Source of the DNA: CAYRVX01 sp964642165
GTDB lineage: Bacteria; Planctomycetota; Phycisphaerae; SM23-33
Assembly: GCA_964642165.1 (NCBI GenBank)
Contig: CAZXOC010000410.1
Coordinates: 1-5,431, forward strand
DNA length: 5,431 nucleotides
Direction of reading: 5' to 3'
The notes beneath the pieces were generated by a model that had not been told where the DNA came from, did no database searches, and saw nothing but the letters and a program-made list of their open reading frames with translations. This document shows, piece by piece, positions 1-5,386 of the stretch (its first letter is position 1; the number at the start of each line of letters is the position of its first letter). The position numbers and the translations under genes were made by a program.

Positions 1-150
1 ACGCGTCGCCCCGCGGCGCGTCCCGCGCCGACCGTTACGCGAAGCGCCCCGACCGTGACGCGCCGCCCCACGGCGCGGCCGGCGCCGACCACCACGCGAC
101 GCGCCCCGACCGCGACGCGCCGCCCCGCCGCGCGGACCGCGCCCCGCAGG
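1..150. repeat. 57-bp tandem repeat, about 2.6 copies
   Basis: Copies lie at 1-57, 58-114 and 115 to about 150 (the last is partial and diverged). Copies 1 and 2 differ at nine positions by direct comparison. A shorter core, CGACCGTnACGCG or close variants, recurs inside each unit near 29, 50, 86 and 107. The array may continue to the left of the window. The period keeps reading frame, consistent with a repetitive protein tail. Confidence 0.75.
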
Positions 151-159
151 AGTCGCTGA
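1..159 (+). CDS. C-terminal tail of a Thr/Arg/Pro/Ala-rich repeat protein (partial, cut by left edge)
   Basis: Reading frame 1 is open from the window edge to a TGA at 157-159. It encodes 52 residues of low-complexity Thr, Arg, Pro and Ala, with a 19-residue repeat (first unit begins TRRPAARPAPTVTR, second TRRPTARPAPTTTR, then a shortened third). The repeat is exactly 57 bp, a multiple of three. Of the nine differences between the first two copies, four fall at third codon positions of this frame and three of those are silent. That fits selection on this frame better than on the other two plus frames. The stop lies just before a hairpin and a convergent gene, as expected for a gene end. Function is unknown; such tails are usually disordered, basic linkers. 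Caution: frame 3 is also open here with high G/C at third positions, so the coding call is moderate. The start and main domains lie outside the window. Confidence 0.45.
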   Translation, partial: TRRPAARPAPTVTRSAPTVTRRPTARPAPTTTRRAPTATRRPAARTAPRRSR

Positions 160-207
160 GGCGGCCGCGGGCACGCCGGGCCGAGAAAACAGTCCACCAC
201 ACCGCCT

Positions 208-223
208 GCGGGCAAACGCCCGC
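208..223. terminator. Short perfect hairpin between convergent gene ends
   Basis: GCGGGC pairs with GCCCGC across a 4-nt loop (AAAC on plus, GTTT on minus). It lies downstream of the DUF697-like gene on the minus strand. Further along that strand, about 17 nt after the stem, comes CTGTTTTC with a short T run. Together with the larger hairpin at 227-266 it may help end transcription. The T run is too distant for a textbook intrinsic terminator. Confidence 0.35.
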
Positions 224-226
224 CAC

Positions 227-266
227 ACAAGGGCGTGCAGCCGTCCTCAGCGCTGCACGCCCTTGT
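227..266. terminator. 15-bp perfect hairpin overlapping the stop codon of the DUF697-like gene; likely bidirectional terminator
   Basis: Positions 227-241 are the exact reverse complement of 252-266, with a 10-nt loop at 242-251. The loop holds the TGA stop (247-249, minus strand) of the membrane-protein gene, and one arm encodes its last residues (about NKGVQ). On the plus strand the stem is followed by TCTT, so it could serve as a terminator for the plus-strand gene ending at 159. On the minus strand no T run follows. Two genes converge here, which fits a shared terminator. Confidence 0.55.
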
Positions 267-1371
267 TCTTCCCCCGGCCGAACAGCCAGTGCGTCGAGCG
301 GCGCACGCCGGTGGCGACGTGGCGTCCCCCGGCGGCGACGGGCCGGGCCACGAACGTGTCGGCGACGGCGACCGTCGCGTCGACCGCCTTCTTGAACGCG
401 CCGGCGATGCCGTTGACGCTCTTGTGGTACATCCGCCCGAGCGGCCCGAGGAGCGTCTCGGAGGCCACCCGCCAGCAGTCGGCGAGGAAGTCCCCCAGGC
501 GCGCCTTGAGGTCCCGGGCGGCCTCCTCGCGGTTCCACCCGCGGAACGCGCGGCAGCGGTGCTGGGCGGCGTGCCCGGCGGCGCTGGTCAGCACGCCGGC
601 GCCGACGGCCTGGGTGAGCGCCTCGGCGATCCGCCCGGCGAGCGGCACGTCGCGGACGGCGCGCTCCAGCAGCTTGCGCATCATGTGCGCCAGCTTGATC
701 GTCGCGACCAGGCGGACCGTGTCGCGGAAGACCGCGAGCTGCTCGCGGAGGGCGGGGCGGCTGTTGTAGATGTGCGTCAGGCGCGTGATCATCCCGCCGT
801 TCCGGTACAGGACGATCAGCGCGTCGATCAGCGGCCAGGGGCTCGCCGCCACGCCGATCATCACGTCCCGGACGCACTCGCCGATCTCGGACTCGGCCTG
901 CTGGTCGAGCGAGACGAGCAGCGGCTCGATGCGCTCGGTCTCCGCCCGGCGCAGGCGCTCGCGCAGCTCCTCCGGCGAGGCGCACTGCCGGAGGCGCTCG
1001 GGCAGCTCGTCCGCGGCCGCGCGGGCGGCGGCGCGCTGCTCGTCGGTGAGCGACTCGTTGACGCCCAGGCGGGCGAGGTACTTGCCCAGGTACGCGCCGT
1101 AGCGGCGCAGGGCGGGCGCGTCGGCCTCCTCCAGGTCGCCGACGTCCGGCGGCTTGAGCGTCCGCGGGCGAACGCGCCAGCCGCCCAGCAGCCGCCCCGT
1201 CATCCACACCAGCCCCGCCGCCAGCGCGACGAGGAACGCGTAGCCCGCCCACCGACTCAGCGCGTACAGCGTCTGGTACGCCCGGATCAGCTCGATCACG
1301 AGCAGGAAGGCGACGATCACCGCCGCGGCCGTGATGACCCGCGAGGCCTGCTTCCAGAAACGGTCCCACAT
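247..1371 (-). CDS. DUF697/YcjF-type membrane protein
   Basis: This encodes a 374-residue protein with two N-terminal membrane helices, about residues 12-30 and 42-58. A charged, Ala/Arg/Glu-rich helical cytoplasmic stretch follows (about 75-160), then a DUF697-like domain at about 160-275. That domain has a hydrophobic helix (DVMIGVAASPWPLIDALIVLY), a helix with RNGGMITRLTHIY, and the block GAGVLTSAAGHAAQHRCRAF. The last block resembles the GIGAGLLTARLG...ELCRP region of Escherichia coli YcjF as I recall it. The rest is a basic amphipathic tail. Family function is unclear; in E. coli ycjF sits next to ycjX, a GTPase-like protein induced under stress. No YcjX partner is visible here. The ATG at 1371 is preceded by GGAAGGAAGGG, 5 nt upstream, and by a good promoter. 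The stop lies inside a hairpin. Gene reality is near certain; the family call is moderate to good. Confidence 0.85.
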   Translation of the reverse strand: MWDRFWKQASRVITAAAVIVAFLLVIELIRAYQTLYALSRWAGYAFLVALAAGLVWMTGRLLGGWRVRPRTLKPPDVGDLEEADAPALRRYGAYLGKYLARLGVNESLTDEQRAAARAAADELPERLRQCASPEELRERLRRAETERIEPLLVSLDQQAESEIGECVRDVMIGVAASPWPLIDALIVLYRNGGMITRLTHIYNSRPALREQLAVFRDTVRLVATIKLAHMMRKLLERAVRDVPLAGRIAEALTQAVGAGVLTSAAGHAAQHRCRAFRGWNREEAARDLKARLGDFLADCWRVASETLLGPLGRMYHKSVNGIAGAFKKAVDATVAVADTFVARPVAAGGRHVATGVRRSTHWLFGRGKNKGVQR

Positions 1372-1376
1372 GTGCG

Positions 1377-1387
1377 CCCTTCCTTCC
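1377..1387 (-). promoter_or_regulatory. Ribosome binding site of the DUF697-like gene
   Basis: On the minus strand a purine run GGAAGGAAGGG ends 5 nt before the ATG at 1371-1369. It contains two overlapping AAGG/GGAAGG Shine-Dalgarno-like cores and supports this start. Confidence 0.65.
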
Positions 1388-1412
1388 GCGCGGTAGTCGA
1401 GCCCCGCGAGAG

Positions 1413-1442
1413 ATTATCGCACCGCGATGCCGGCCCTTTCAA
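1413..1442 (-). promoter_or_regulatory. Sigma70-type promoter for the DUF697-like gene
   Basis: On the minus strand TTGAAA (1442-1437, five of six consensus bases) is followed by an 18-nt spacer and GATAAT (1418-1413, five of six). Transcription would begin near 1406, giving a leader of roughly 35 nt before the ATG at 1371. It is one of the few AT-containing patches in this region. Confidence 0.6.
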
Positions 1443-1469
1443 TCGGTCCGGCGCGGCGAGCGGAACCCC

Positions 1470-1499
1470 TTGCCGCGCGGGGAGACTTCGCCGTAGCAT
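1470..1499 (+). promoter_or_regulatory. Possible sigma70-type promoter for the exported TPR protein gene
   Basis: TTGCCG (1470-1475) and TAGCAT (1494-1499) lie 18 nt apart, each matching four of six consensus bases. The implied transcript start near 1506 lies before the ATG at 1537. It would exclude the upstream in-frame ATG at 1498, which overlaps the -10 box. This promoter is weaker than the opposing one on the minus strand. Confidence 0.35.
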
Positions 1500-1524
1500 G
1501 GGGGGCGGAACAGGCGGGTCGATG

Positions 1525-1530
1525 AAGGGG
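1525..1530 (+). promoter_or_regulatory. Ribosome binding site deciding the start at 1537
   Basis: AAGGGG ends 6 nt before the ATG at 1537. In-frame ATGs at 1498 and 1522 lack comparable spacing to a purine-rich site. The protein from 1537 also starts with a well-formed signal peptide. Confidence 0.65.
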
Positions 1531-1536
1531 AGCGAC

Positions 1537-3786
1537 ATGAGCAGGACACGGCGCTGCGTTCTGGCGGCGGCAGCGATGCTTCTGGTCTCTGTCGAGGGGG
1601 TCCCGGCCGACGCCCCGCCCGCGACGCAGCCGAGGGAGGCGCCGGCGAAACCGAAGGTCGTCCTGCCGCTGGCGCGGGTTGCGAAGCAGCCGCTGCGGAC
1701 CTACACGATGGCCCAGCTCCACGCCCTGTTCCCGGCGTTCGAGCACGAGCCGTTCGAGACGGCGGGCTTCAGCCACCTGACGCTGCCGTTCCACTACGAC
1801 GACCCCGACGGCGGCGGCGACGCCAACGAGGCCTACGCCTTCGCCATGCTGCTGAGCGAGTCGCTGGACTGGGGGCCCGGCTGCTACTGCTCGCGCCACG
1901 CGTACTTCGTCTTCAAGCGCGCGCGGGCGCACATGGCCAAGCTGGCCCGCGAGTACGATCCGGCTCTCATCCGCTACGTCGTCAAGGACTGGCAGGCGAC
2001 GCACGCCGTCGGCGGCCTGCTGGTCCACCACGAGGCCGGCTACTCCGGTACGCTGCTGGTCTACGACCGCCTGGGGCGCGTGGTGCAGCGCACGGGGTTC
2101 CTCAAGCCGCGCGGCTACTTCGAGCTGCTCGGCGACATGGCGGTCGAGGCCCTGATCGCGCTGGGGCACACGCCGTCCGAGACGCTGGTCAAGCACCTGC
2201 ACATCCGGCGGTGCAAGCACCACCGGTCGCTGATCGACCTCGGGCGCGCCGCGTCGGTCAAGGAACGCTCGAAGGAGGAGTTCGCCCTGTACGACGCGAT
2301 CCTGAAGCGCGACCCCGGCTTCGCGGACGTGTGGTTCTGGGTGGGGAACCAGAAGTGGTGGATGGATTCCGACGTCGCGTCGCGGTCGCTGCACGAGGCC
2401 AGGGCGCTGAGCGGCTACCTCCATGCGGTGTCCCTGGCGGACTTCGTGCCCGACAAGTGCCCCGACAAGGCCCTGGCGGCGAAGTACGACGGGTGGCTCA
2501 TGCAGGCCGAGCAGATGGTCGGGCCGGACTCGCCGCTCGTGGTGGAGCAGCGACTGGAGCAGGCCTACCAAAAGGGGCGGATCGCGCCGGCGTTCCTGGC
2601 CTCGGCGACGCGCGTCGCGGCGCGCTACCCGAACGACTACGGCCTGCTGTTCACGCTGGGGCGCGTCTACAGCGGCGGCGGGAAGCTGCCCGCCGACTGC
2701 GACATGGGCGCCAGCATCGCCCTGGCGGCGCGCCGGAACCGCTTCATGACGGGGCAGGGGCACAAGCATTCGGCGATCGCGGACGTCGCGTGCAACGCCC
2801 ACCATCTCGGCTGCAACGACGTGTGCGTCCACCTCCTCCTGCCCATGGCCACGAAGATGCTCAAGGACGAGGGCGAGAAATCGATTCGCTGGCCGGCCTG
2901 GATGCTCGGCAAGGCGCTGTTCGAGATGGGGCGCTTCGACGAGTCGTGGCGGTGGTATCGCACCGCGTTCAAGGGCTACGGGCCCCACGAGGAGCGCGGT
3001 GTTGAGTCTCTCGTGGAGGGTGCCGTTGCGGCCGCCCACGCCGGGCGGACCGACGTCGTTCGCCAGATCCTCCGCGACCGCGGGGCGGTGCTCCGGAAGC
3101 ACCACGCCGAAGGCGTCGTGCGGAGCTACCTCCTGCTGCTGGACGGCAAGCCGATGGACGACCCGGCCGTGTGGTCCGCCGGGCGGCCCGGCACGTATGC
3201 CTACTGGCTCCTGCGCCAGCAGGAGATCGTCACCATGCAGTCGCACCTGCTGCACAAGAAGCGCATGCCCATGCACCGGCCCAACGAGTGGGTCGGGAAG
3301 AACATGTACAGCCCGGTGTGCCGCATCCTCGCGCACGCGAGCTACCAGAAGCACCCCGACCGGCGCGTGGACTGCCTGTACGAGGCCATGGAGTGGCTCT
3401 CCCCGAGCGATTCATGGGTCAGGCAGGTCGTCGGCGAGTGGCGCCGCGACGTCCCGAATCCGAAGTTCCCTGACCCGGACGAGGTCCTCAAGCGGCTGAC
3501 CGAGGCGGGCTACCGGCCGCTGCGCCATCCACAGGTGGACCCGGCCCGGGCGCGCAAGGCGTGGAAATTCCGGCGCAGCTTCGCGCCCGGCACGATGGCG
3601 TGGTGCATCCGCAAGCTCCTGGACGTCGGCGACTACGACAAGGCCGAGAAGCTCGCCCGATGCTCCCTTCACCTGGCGGTGGCCTCCGGCGGCTTCGGCA
3701 CTCGGGTCCACGCGAACCACCTGGTTCACCTCGTCGCCAGGGCGCGCAGGGCGACGAAGGGGATGGTCTCGCCGGACGACCTCTGA
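1537..3786 (+). CDS. Exported TPR-like protein with possible TolB-N/FlgO-like N-terminal domain
   Basis: This is a 749-residue protein not assigned to a named family. It begins with a Sec signal peptide (MSRTRRC, hydrophobic to about residue 18, likely cut near VPA-DA at 24-25), then a Pro/Ala/Thr linker with PPATQP (about 27-40). Residues about 80-210 read like an alpha/beta domain of the TolB-N/FlgO type. A helix precedes THAVGGLLVHH, then a strand pair with TLLVYDRLGRVVQR, then a helix ending in ELLGDMAVEAL. This matches the order 'G.v', 'l.l.d..tg.vv', 'l..dla' known for that fold, but it is inference. TPR-like helix pairs follow, clearest at 245-270 (YDAILKRDPGFADVWFWVG), 360-380, 452-480 (LGKALFEMGRFDESWRWYRTAF) and 685-710 (LLDVGDYDKAEKLARCSL). 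The mature protein has about 12 Cys, including CYC at 116-118, so disulfides are possible. It probably acts as a periplasmic or envelope scaffold. The gene is divergent from the DUF697-like gene and convergent with the archaemetzincin-like gene. Confidence 0.85.
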   Translation: MSRTRRCVLAAAAMLLVSVEGVPADAPPATQPREAPAKPKVVLPLARVAKQPLRTYTMAQLHALFPAFEHEPFETAGFSHLTLPFHYDDPDGGGDANEAYAFAMLLSESLDWGPGCYCSRHAYFVFKRARAHMAKLAREYDPALIRYVVKDWQATHAVGGLLVHHEAGYSGTLLVYDRLGRVVQRTGFLKPRGYFELLGDMAVEALIALGHTPSETLVKHLHIRRCKHHRSLIDLGRAASVKERSKEEFALYDAILKRDPGFADVWFWVGNQKWWMDSDVASRSLHEARALSGYLHAVSLADFVPDKCPDKALAAKYDGWLMQAEQMVGPDSPLVVEQRLEQAYQKGRIAPAFLASATRVAARYPNDYGLLFTLGRVYSGGGKLPADCDMGASIALAARRNRFMTGQGHKHSAIADVACNAHHLGCNDVCVHLLLPMATKMLKDEGEKSIRWPAWMLGKALFEMGRFDESWRWYRTAFKGYGPHEERGVESLVEGAVAAAHAGRTDVVRQILRDRGAVLRKHHAEGVVRSYLLLLDGKPMDDPAVWSAGRPGTYAYWLLRQQEIVTMQSHLLHKKRMPMHRPNEWVGKNMYSPVCRILAHASYQKHPDRRVDCLYEAMEWLSPSDSWVRQVVGEWRRDVPNPKFPDPDEVLKRLTEAGYRPLRHPQVDPARARKAWKFRRSFAPGTMAWCIRKLLDVGDYDKAEKLARCSLHLAVASGGFGTRVHANHLVHLVARARRATKGMVSPDDL

Positions 3787-3833
3787 GCGGGCGCGATGCT
3801 GCCGGCGGGCGACGCGGCGAGGCTCGGCCGGGG

Positions 3834-5039
3834 CTACTCCTCGCGTTTCGGTTTTCTGCCGAAGGCCTTGTCGAAGTCCCTCTTGCACTTCGGGCAGAGC
3901 TGCTCGCCCTTCTTGTCGTGCTCGGCGACGCTGTGGGCATAGGAGCGGGGGCAGGTCGGGTCGCTGCACCGCTCCAGGTCATAGACGTGGCCGGCGCTGT
4001 TGATGACCTGGATGTTGAGCCGCCGGAGCAGGCGGCTGCGGTCGGGCGTCTCGTCGGTGAACTCGGCGAGGTATCGCCGGTAGGACAGCACGCCGTATTC
4101 GCCGATTCGCAGGGCGAGCAGGAAGGCGTAGTCTTTCCTGAAGATGTCCCTGCGCGTCACCCCGACAAAACGGGCCTTGGCCCGTTCGTAGGGCTTGGCT
4201 GCATGCCACAGGGCCTCGACGAGCTCCTTCGCGTCCCACTGGTCGCCTTGGCTGCGGATGTGCTGGAGCAGCAGGTCGAACTTGCGTGCGGGCTCTTCGC
4301 CGCTGCGGGCCATCAACGCGCGGAGTATCGCGACGGCCTTGTCGTCGTCCTGGAGGTCCTTGGCGGCGAAGCCTTCCTCCTTCAGCAGGGCGGCGAAGCC
4401 GTCCGGGCTCCTGGCCTTCATCTGGTCCAGTTGGCGGCGGATCTGGGCCACGAAGTCCCTCAGCGGCGTCCGCCGCGGCGGCGGCAGCTTGATCTTGGCC
4501 TTGCGGATCTGCACCTCGATGCCCAGCGCCTTGGCGACCCGCGGCCTCACCTCCTGGAGCAGGAGGATGTCGACCTGGCCCATCGGCACCAGCACGAGGA
4601 CCGGCTGGTCGCCCTTGGGTCTGGCGATCGGCTCGATCTCCATCGAGACGTCCTGCCCCAGCAACGTACGGGCCTTGGCGACCAGGGCGTCGTTCTCGCT
4701 CGACCTGGCCACCAGGCTCGCCCGGCGCCTGGCCAGCTCGACCTTGCCCGCCTTGGTCAGCAGCTCGGCGTAGGCCAGTTGGTTCTCGAAGCTCAGCGGG
4801 TGGAACCGCAGGGCGGCTTCGTAGTACTTCAGGGCTTCGTTGAGTTTCCCCTTCTCGGCGGAGAGACGGGCGTAGCGGAAGACGACGTCGAGCTTCTCCC
4901 TTGCCTCCACGGCGCCGAGCCCCAGGACGGCGTCGGCCTCCTTTCTGAGCCGGACCAGGGACGTTTGTGCGGCCGCTTCGGCACCGCACAGGCACGCGCA
5001 CAGCAGCAAGACCCGGGTTGTTGAGCGGATGAATGGCAC
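3834..5039 (-). CDS. Exported TPR-archaemetzincin (M54)-like protein with degenerate active site
   Basis: This encodes 401 residues from a GTG start. A Sec signal peptide (hydrophobic 9-20, likely cut after AEAAA, about 20-25) leads to a TPR pair at about 45-128, for example KLNEALKYYEAALRFHPLS. An archaemetzincin-like domain follows. LVLVPMGQVD (148-157) and LGIEVQIRKAKIKLP (172-186) match the family's first strands. QWDAKELVEAL (267-277) matches the QYxAxxLLxxL helix, and FVGVTRRDIF (291-300) matches GVTxxDLF. Finally Cys358, Cys363, Cys382 and Cys385 form the C-x4-C...CPKC zinc site. Active M54 enzymes carry HExxHxxGxxH just before the first Cys. Here residues 347-357 read NSAGHVYDLER, so only His351 of the catalytic residues remains, and the Met after the second Cys is also absent. 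About 80 extra residues (187-266) separate the second strand from the QWDA helix. Proteolysis is unlikely; a binding or structural role is inferred. The frame is intact, so this is a gene rather than a pseudogene. Confidence 0.85.
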   Translation of the reverse strand: MPFIRSTTRVLLLCACLCGAEAAAQTSLVRLRKEADAVLGLGAVEAREKLDVVFRYARLSAEKGKLNEALKYYEAALRFHPLSFENQLAYAELLTKAGKVELARRRASLVARSSENDALVAKARTLLGQDVSMEIEPIARPKGDQPVLVLVPMGQVDILLLQEVRPRVAKALGIEVQIRKAKIKLPPPRRTPLRDFVAQIRRQLDQMKARSPDGFAALLKEEGFAAKDLQDDDKAVAILRALMARSGEEPARKFDLLLQHIRSQGDQWDAKELVEALWHAAKPYERAKARFVGVTRRDIFRKDYAFLLALRIGEYGVLSYRRYLAEFTDETPDRSRLLRRLNIQVINSAGHVYDLERCSDPTCPRSYAHSVAEHDKKGEQLCPKCKRDFDKAFGRKPKREE

Positions 5040-5045
5040 GTTCGG

Positions 5046-5051
5046 CTCCTT
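5046..5051 (-). promoter_or_regulatory. Ribosome binding site deciding a GTG start
   Basis: On the minus strand AAGGAG ends 6 nt before GTG at 5039-5037. An in-frame ATG lies 17 codons upstream at 5090, but it has no such site and would put 17 polar residues, including this binding site, ahead of the signal peptide. The GTG start gives a compact signal peptide and is preferred. Confidence 0.8.
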
Positions 5052-5053
5052 AT

Positions 5054-5076
5054 GACAGGGCGACACGCCGCCTGTC
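5054..5076. promoter_or_regulatory. Leader hairpin immediately upstream of the GTG start's ribosome binding site
   Basis: GACAGG (5054-5059) pairs with CCTGTC (5071-5076) and GCG (5060-5062) with CGC (5066-5068), leaving a 3-nt loop and a 2-nt bulge. In the mRNA of the archaemetzincin-like gene the stem ends 2 nt before the AAGGAG. It could affect translation or, as DNA, be a dyad bound by a repressor downstream of the promoter. Function is inferred. Confidence 0.4.
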
Positions 5077-5140
5077 CCGTTGGGCCCCATGTTCGCTTCC
5101 CAGGAATCGGCCGTCTCGTGGCCGACCGCAGACGCCGGCG

Positions 5141-5168
5141 ATTATACTCCCTCGGCGGCGCCAAGCAA
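5141..5168 (-). promoter_or_regulatory. Promoter for the archaemetzincin-like gene
   Basis: On the minus strand a perfect TATAAT (5146-5141) lies 16 nt downstream of TTGCTT (5168-5163; three of six consensus bases). Transcription would start near 5134, leaving a leader of about 95 nt that contains the hairpin at 5054-5076. The TATAAT stands out in otherwise very GC-rich sequence. Confidence 0.6.
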
Positions 5169-5195
5169 CTTGGGAGTCGATCGCCGGGCGGACCG

Positions 5196-5236
5196 GTGTG
5201 CGACGGCTTTTCCTGGCAGGAAAAGCCGTCGCACAC
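5196..5236. repeat. Perfect 20-bp palindrome (REP-like or hairpin element)
   Basis: Positions 5196-5215 are the exact reverse complement of 5217-5236, around a single central base at 5216. As RNA it would give an 18-bp stem (5196-5213 with 5219-5236) closed by a 5-nt loop. The arm contains GTGCGACGGCTTTTCC. The T and A runs lie inside the stem, and no T run follows on either strand, so it is not a standard intrinsic terminator. It sits between the archaemetzincin-like promoter and the right-hand element, with no confirmed gene end beside it. Confidence 0.85.
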
Positions 5237-5353
5237 AGAGCAGTAGAAGGTAGAGAGGAGAAAGGAGAACCAACCGGCCAGCCGACTTGCCCAGGGACTA
5301 CCGACCTTCCCGGGGCACTACTGCGGCCTCCTTTCTACTATCTCCTCTCTCTG
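5236..5353. repeat. Imperfect nested inverted repeat with purine/pyrimidine arms (possible ncRNA or miniature element)
   Basis: AGAGAGGAGAAAGGAG (5252-5267) pairs fully with 5328-5350, apart from a 7-nt bulge at 5337-5343. Inside, GCCG (5281-5284) pairs with CGGC (5324-5327), and GCCCAGGGA (5289-5297) pairs with TCCCGGGGC (5308-5316) with one mismatch and a 10-nt loop. The block opens with CAGAG and closes with CTCTG. Purine and pyrimidine strand bias and lower GC set it apart from the flanking genes. No open frame here looks coding. It could be a structured RNA or a miniature inverted-repeat element; no target duplication is evident. Confidence 0.5.
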
Positions 5354-5386
5354 TATTGAGGATAACTCAAGCCAAAACATAGCGTT

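Noticed and set aside
35..1369. Minus-strand frame of 444 codons overlapping the DUF697-like gene
   Set aside because: The translation is almost entirely Arg, Ala, Gly and Pro. The overlapping frame at 247-1371 has membrane helices and a DUF697-like pattern.
235..1536. Upstream extension of the exported TPR gene in the same frame
   Set aside because: The frame stays open back to 235, but this part is antisense to the DUF697-like gene and crosses its promoter. The signal peptide and AAGGGG site fix the start at 1537.
1414..3354. Long open frame on the minus strand (646 codons)
   Set aside because: It lies antisense to the exported TPR gene. Its translation is rich in Arg, Ala, Val, His and Gln with no domain order, typical of a shadow frame opposite a high-GC gene. 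It has no signal or family resemblance.
3787..3833. Terminator between the two convergent genes
   Set aside because: The 47 bp contain only short GC repeats such as CGAG-G-CTCG, with no stable stem followed by a T run. A 5-bp TTCGG/CCGAA stem at 3847-3863 lies inside the coding end and is too weak.
3561..5024. Long open frame on the plus strand (487 codons)
   Set aside because: It is antisense to the archaemetzincin-like gene, which has a ribosome binding site, signal peptide and recognisable family blocks. The plus-strand translation is low-complexity and overlaps the end of the upstream gene.
3834..5039. Calling the archaemetzincin-like gene a pseudogene
   Set aside because: The reading frame, start, signal peptide, TPRs and C4 zinc site are all intact. 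Only the catalytic motif is changed, which fits a pseudoenzyme better than a decaying gene.
5196..5236. The palindrome as a standard intrinsic terminator
   Set aside because: Neither strand has a T run after the stem, and no confirmed gene ends beside it.
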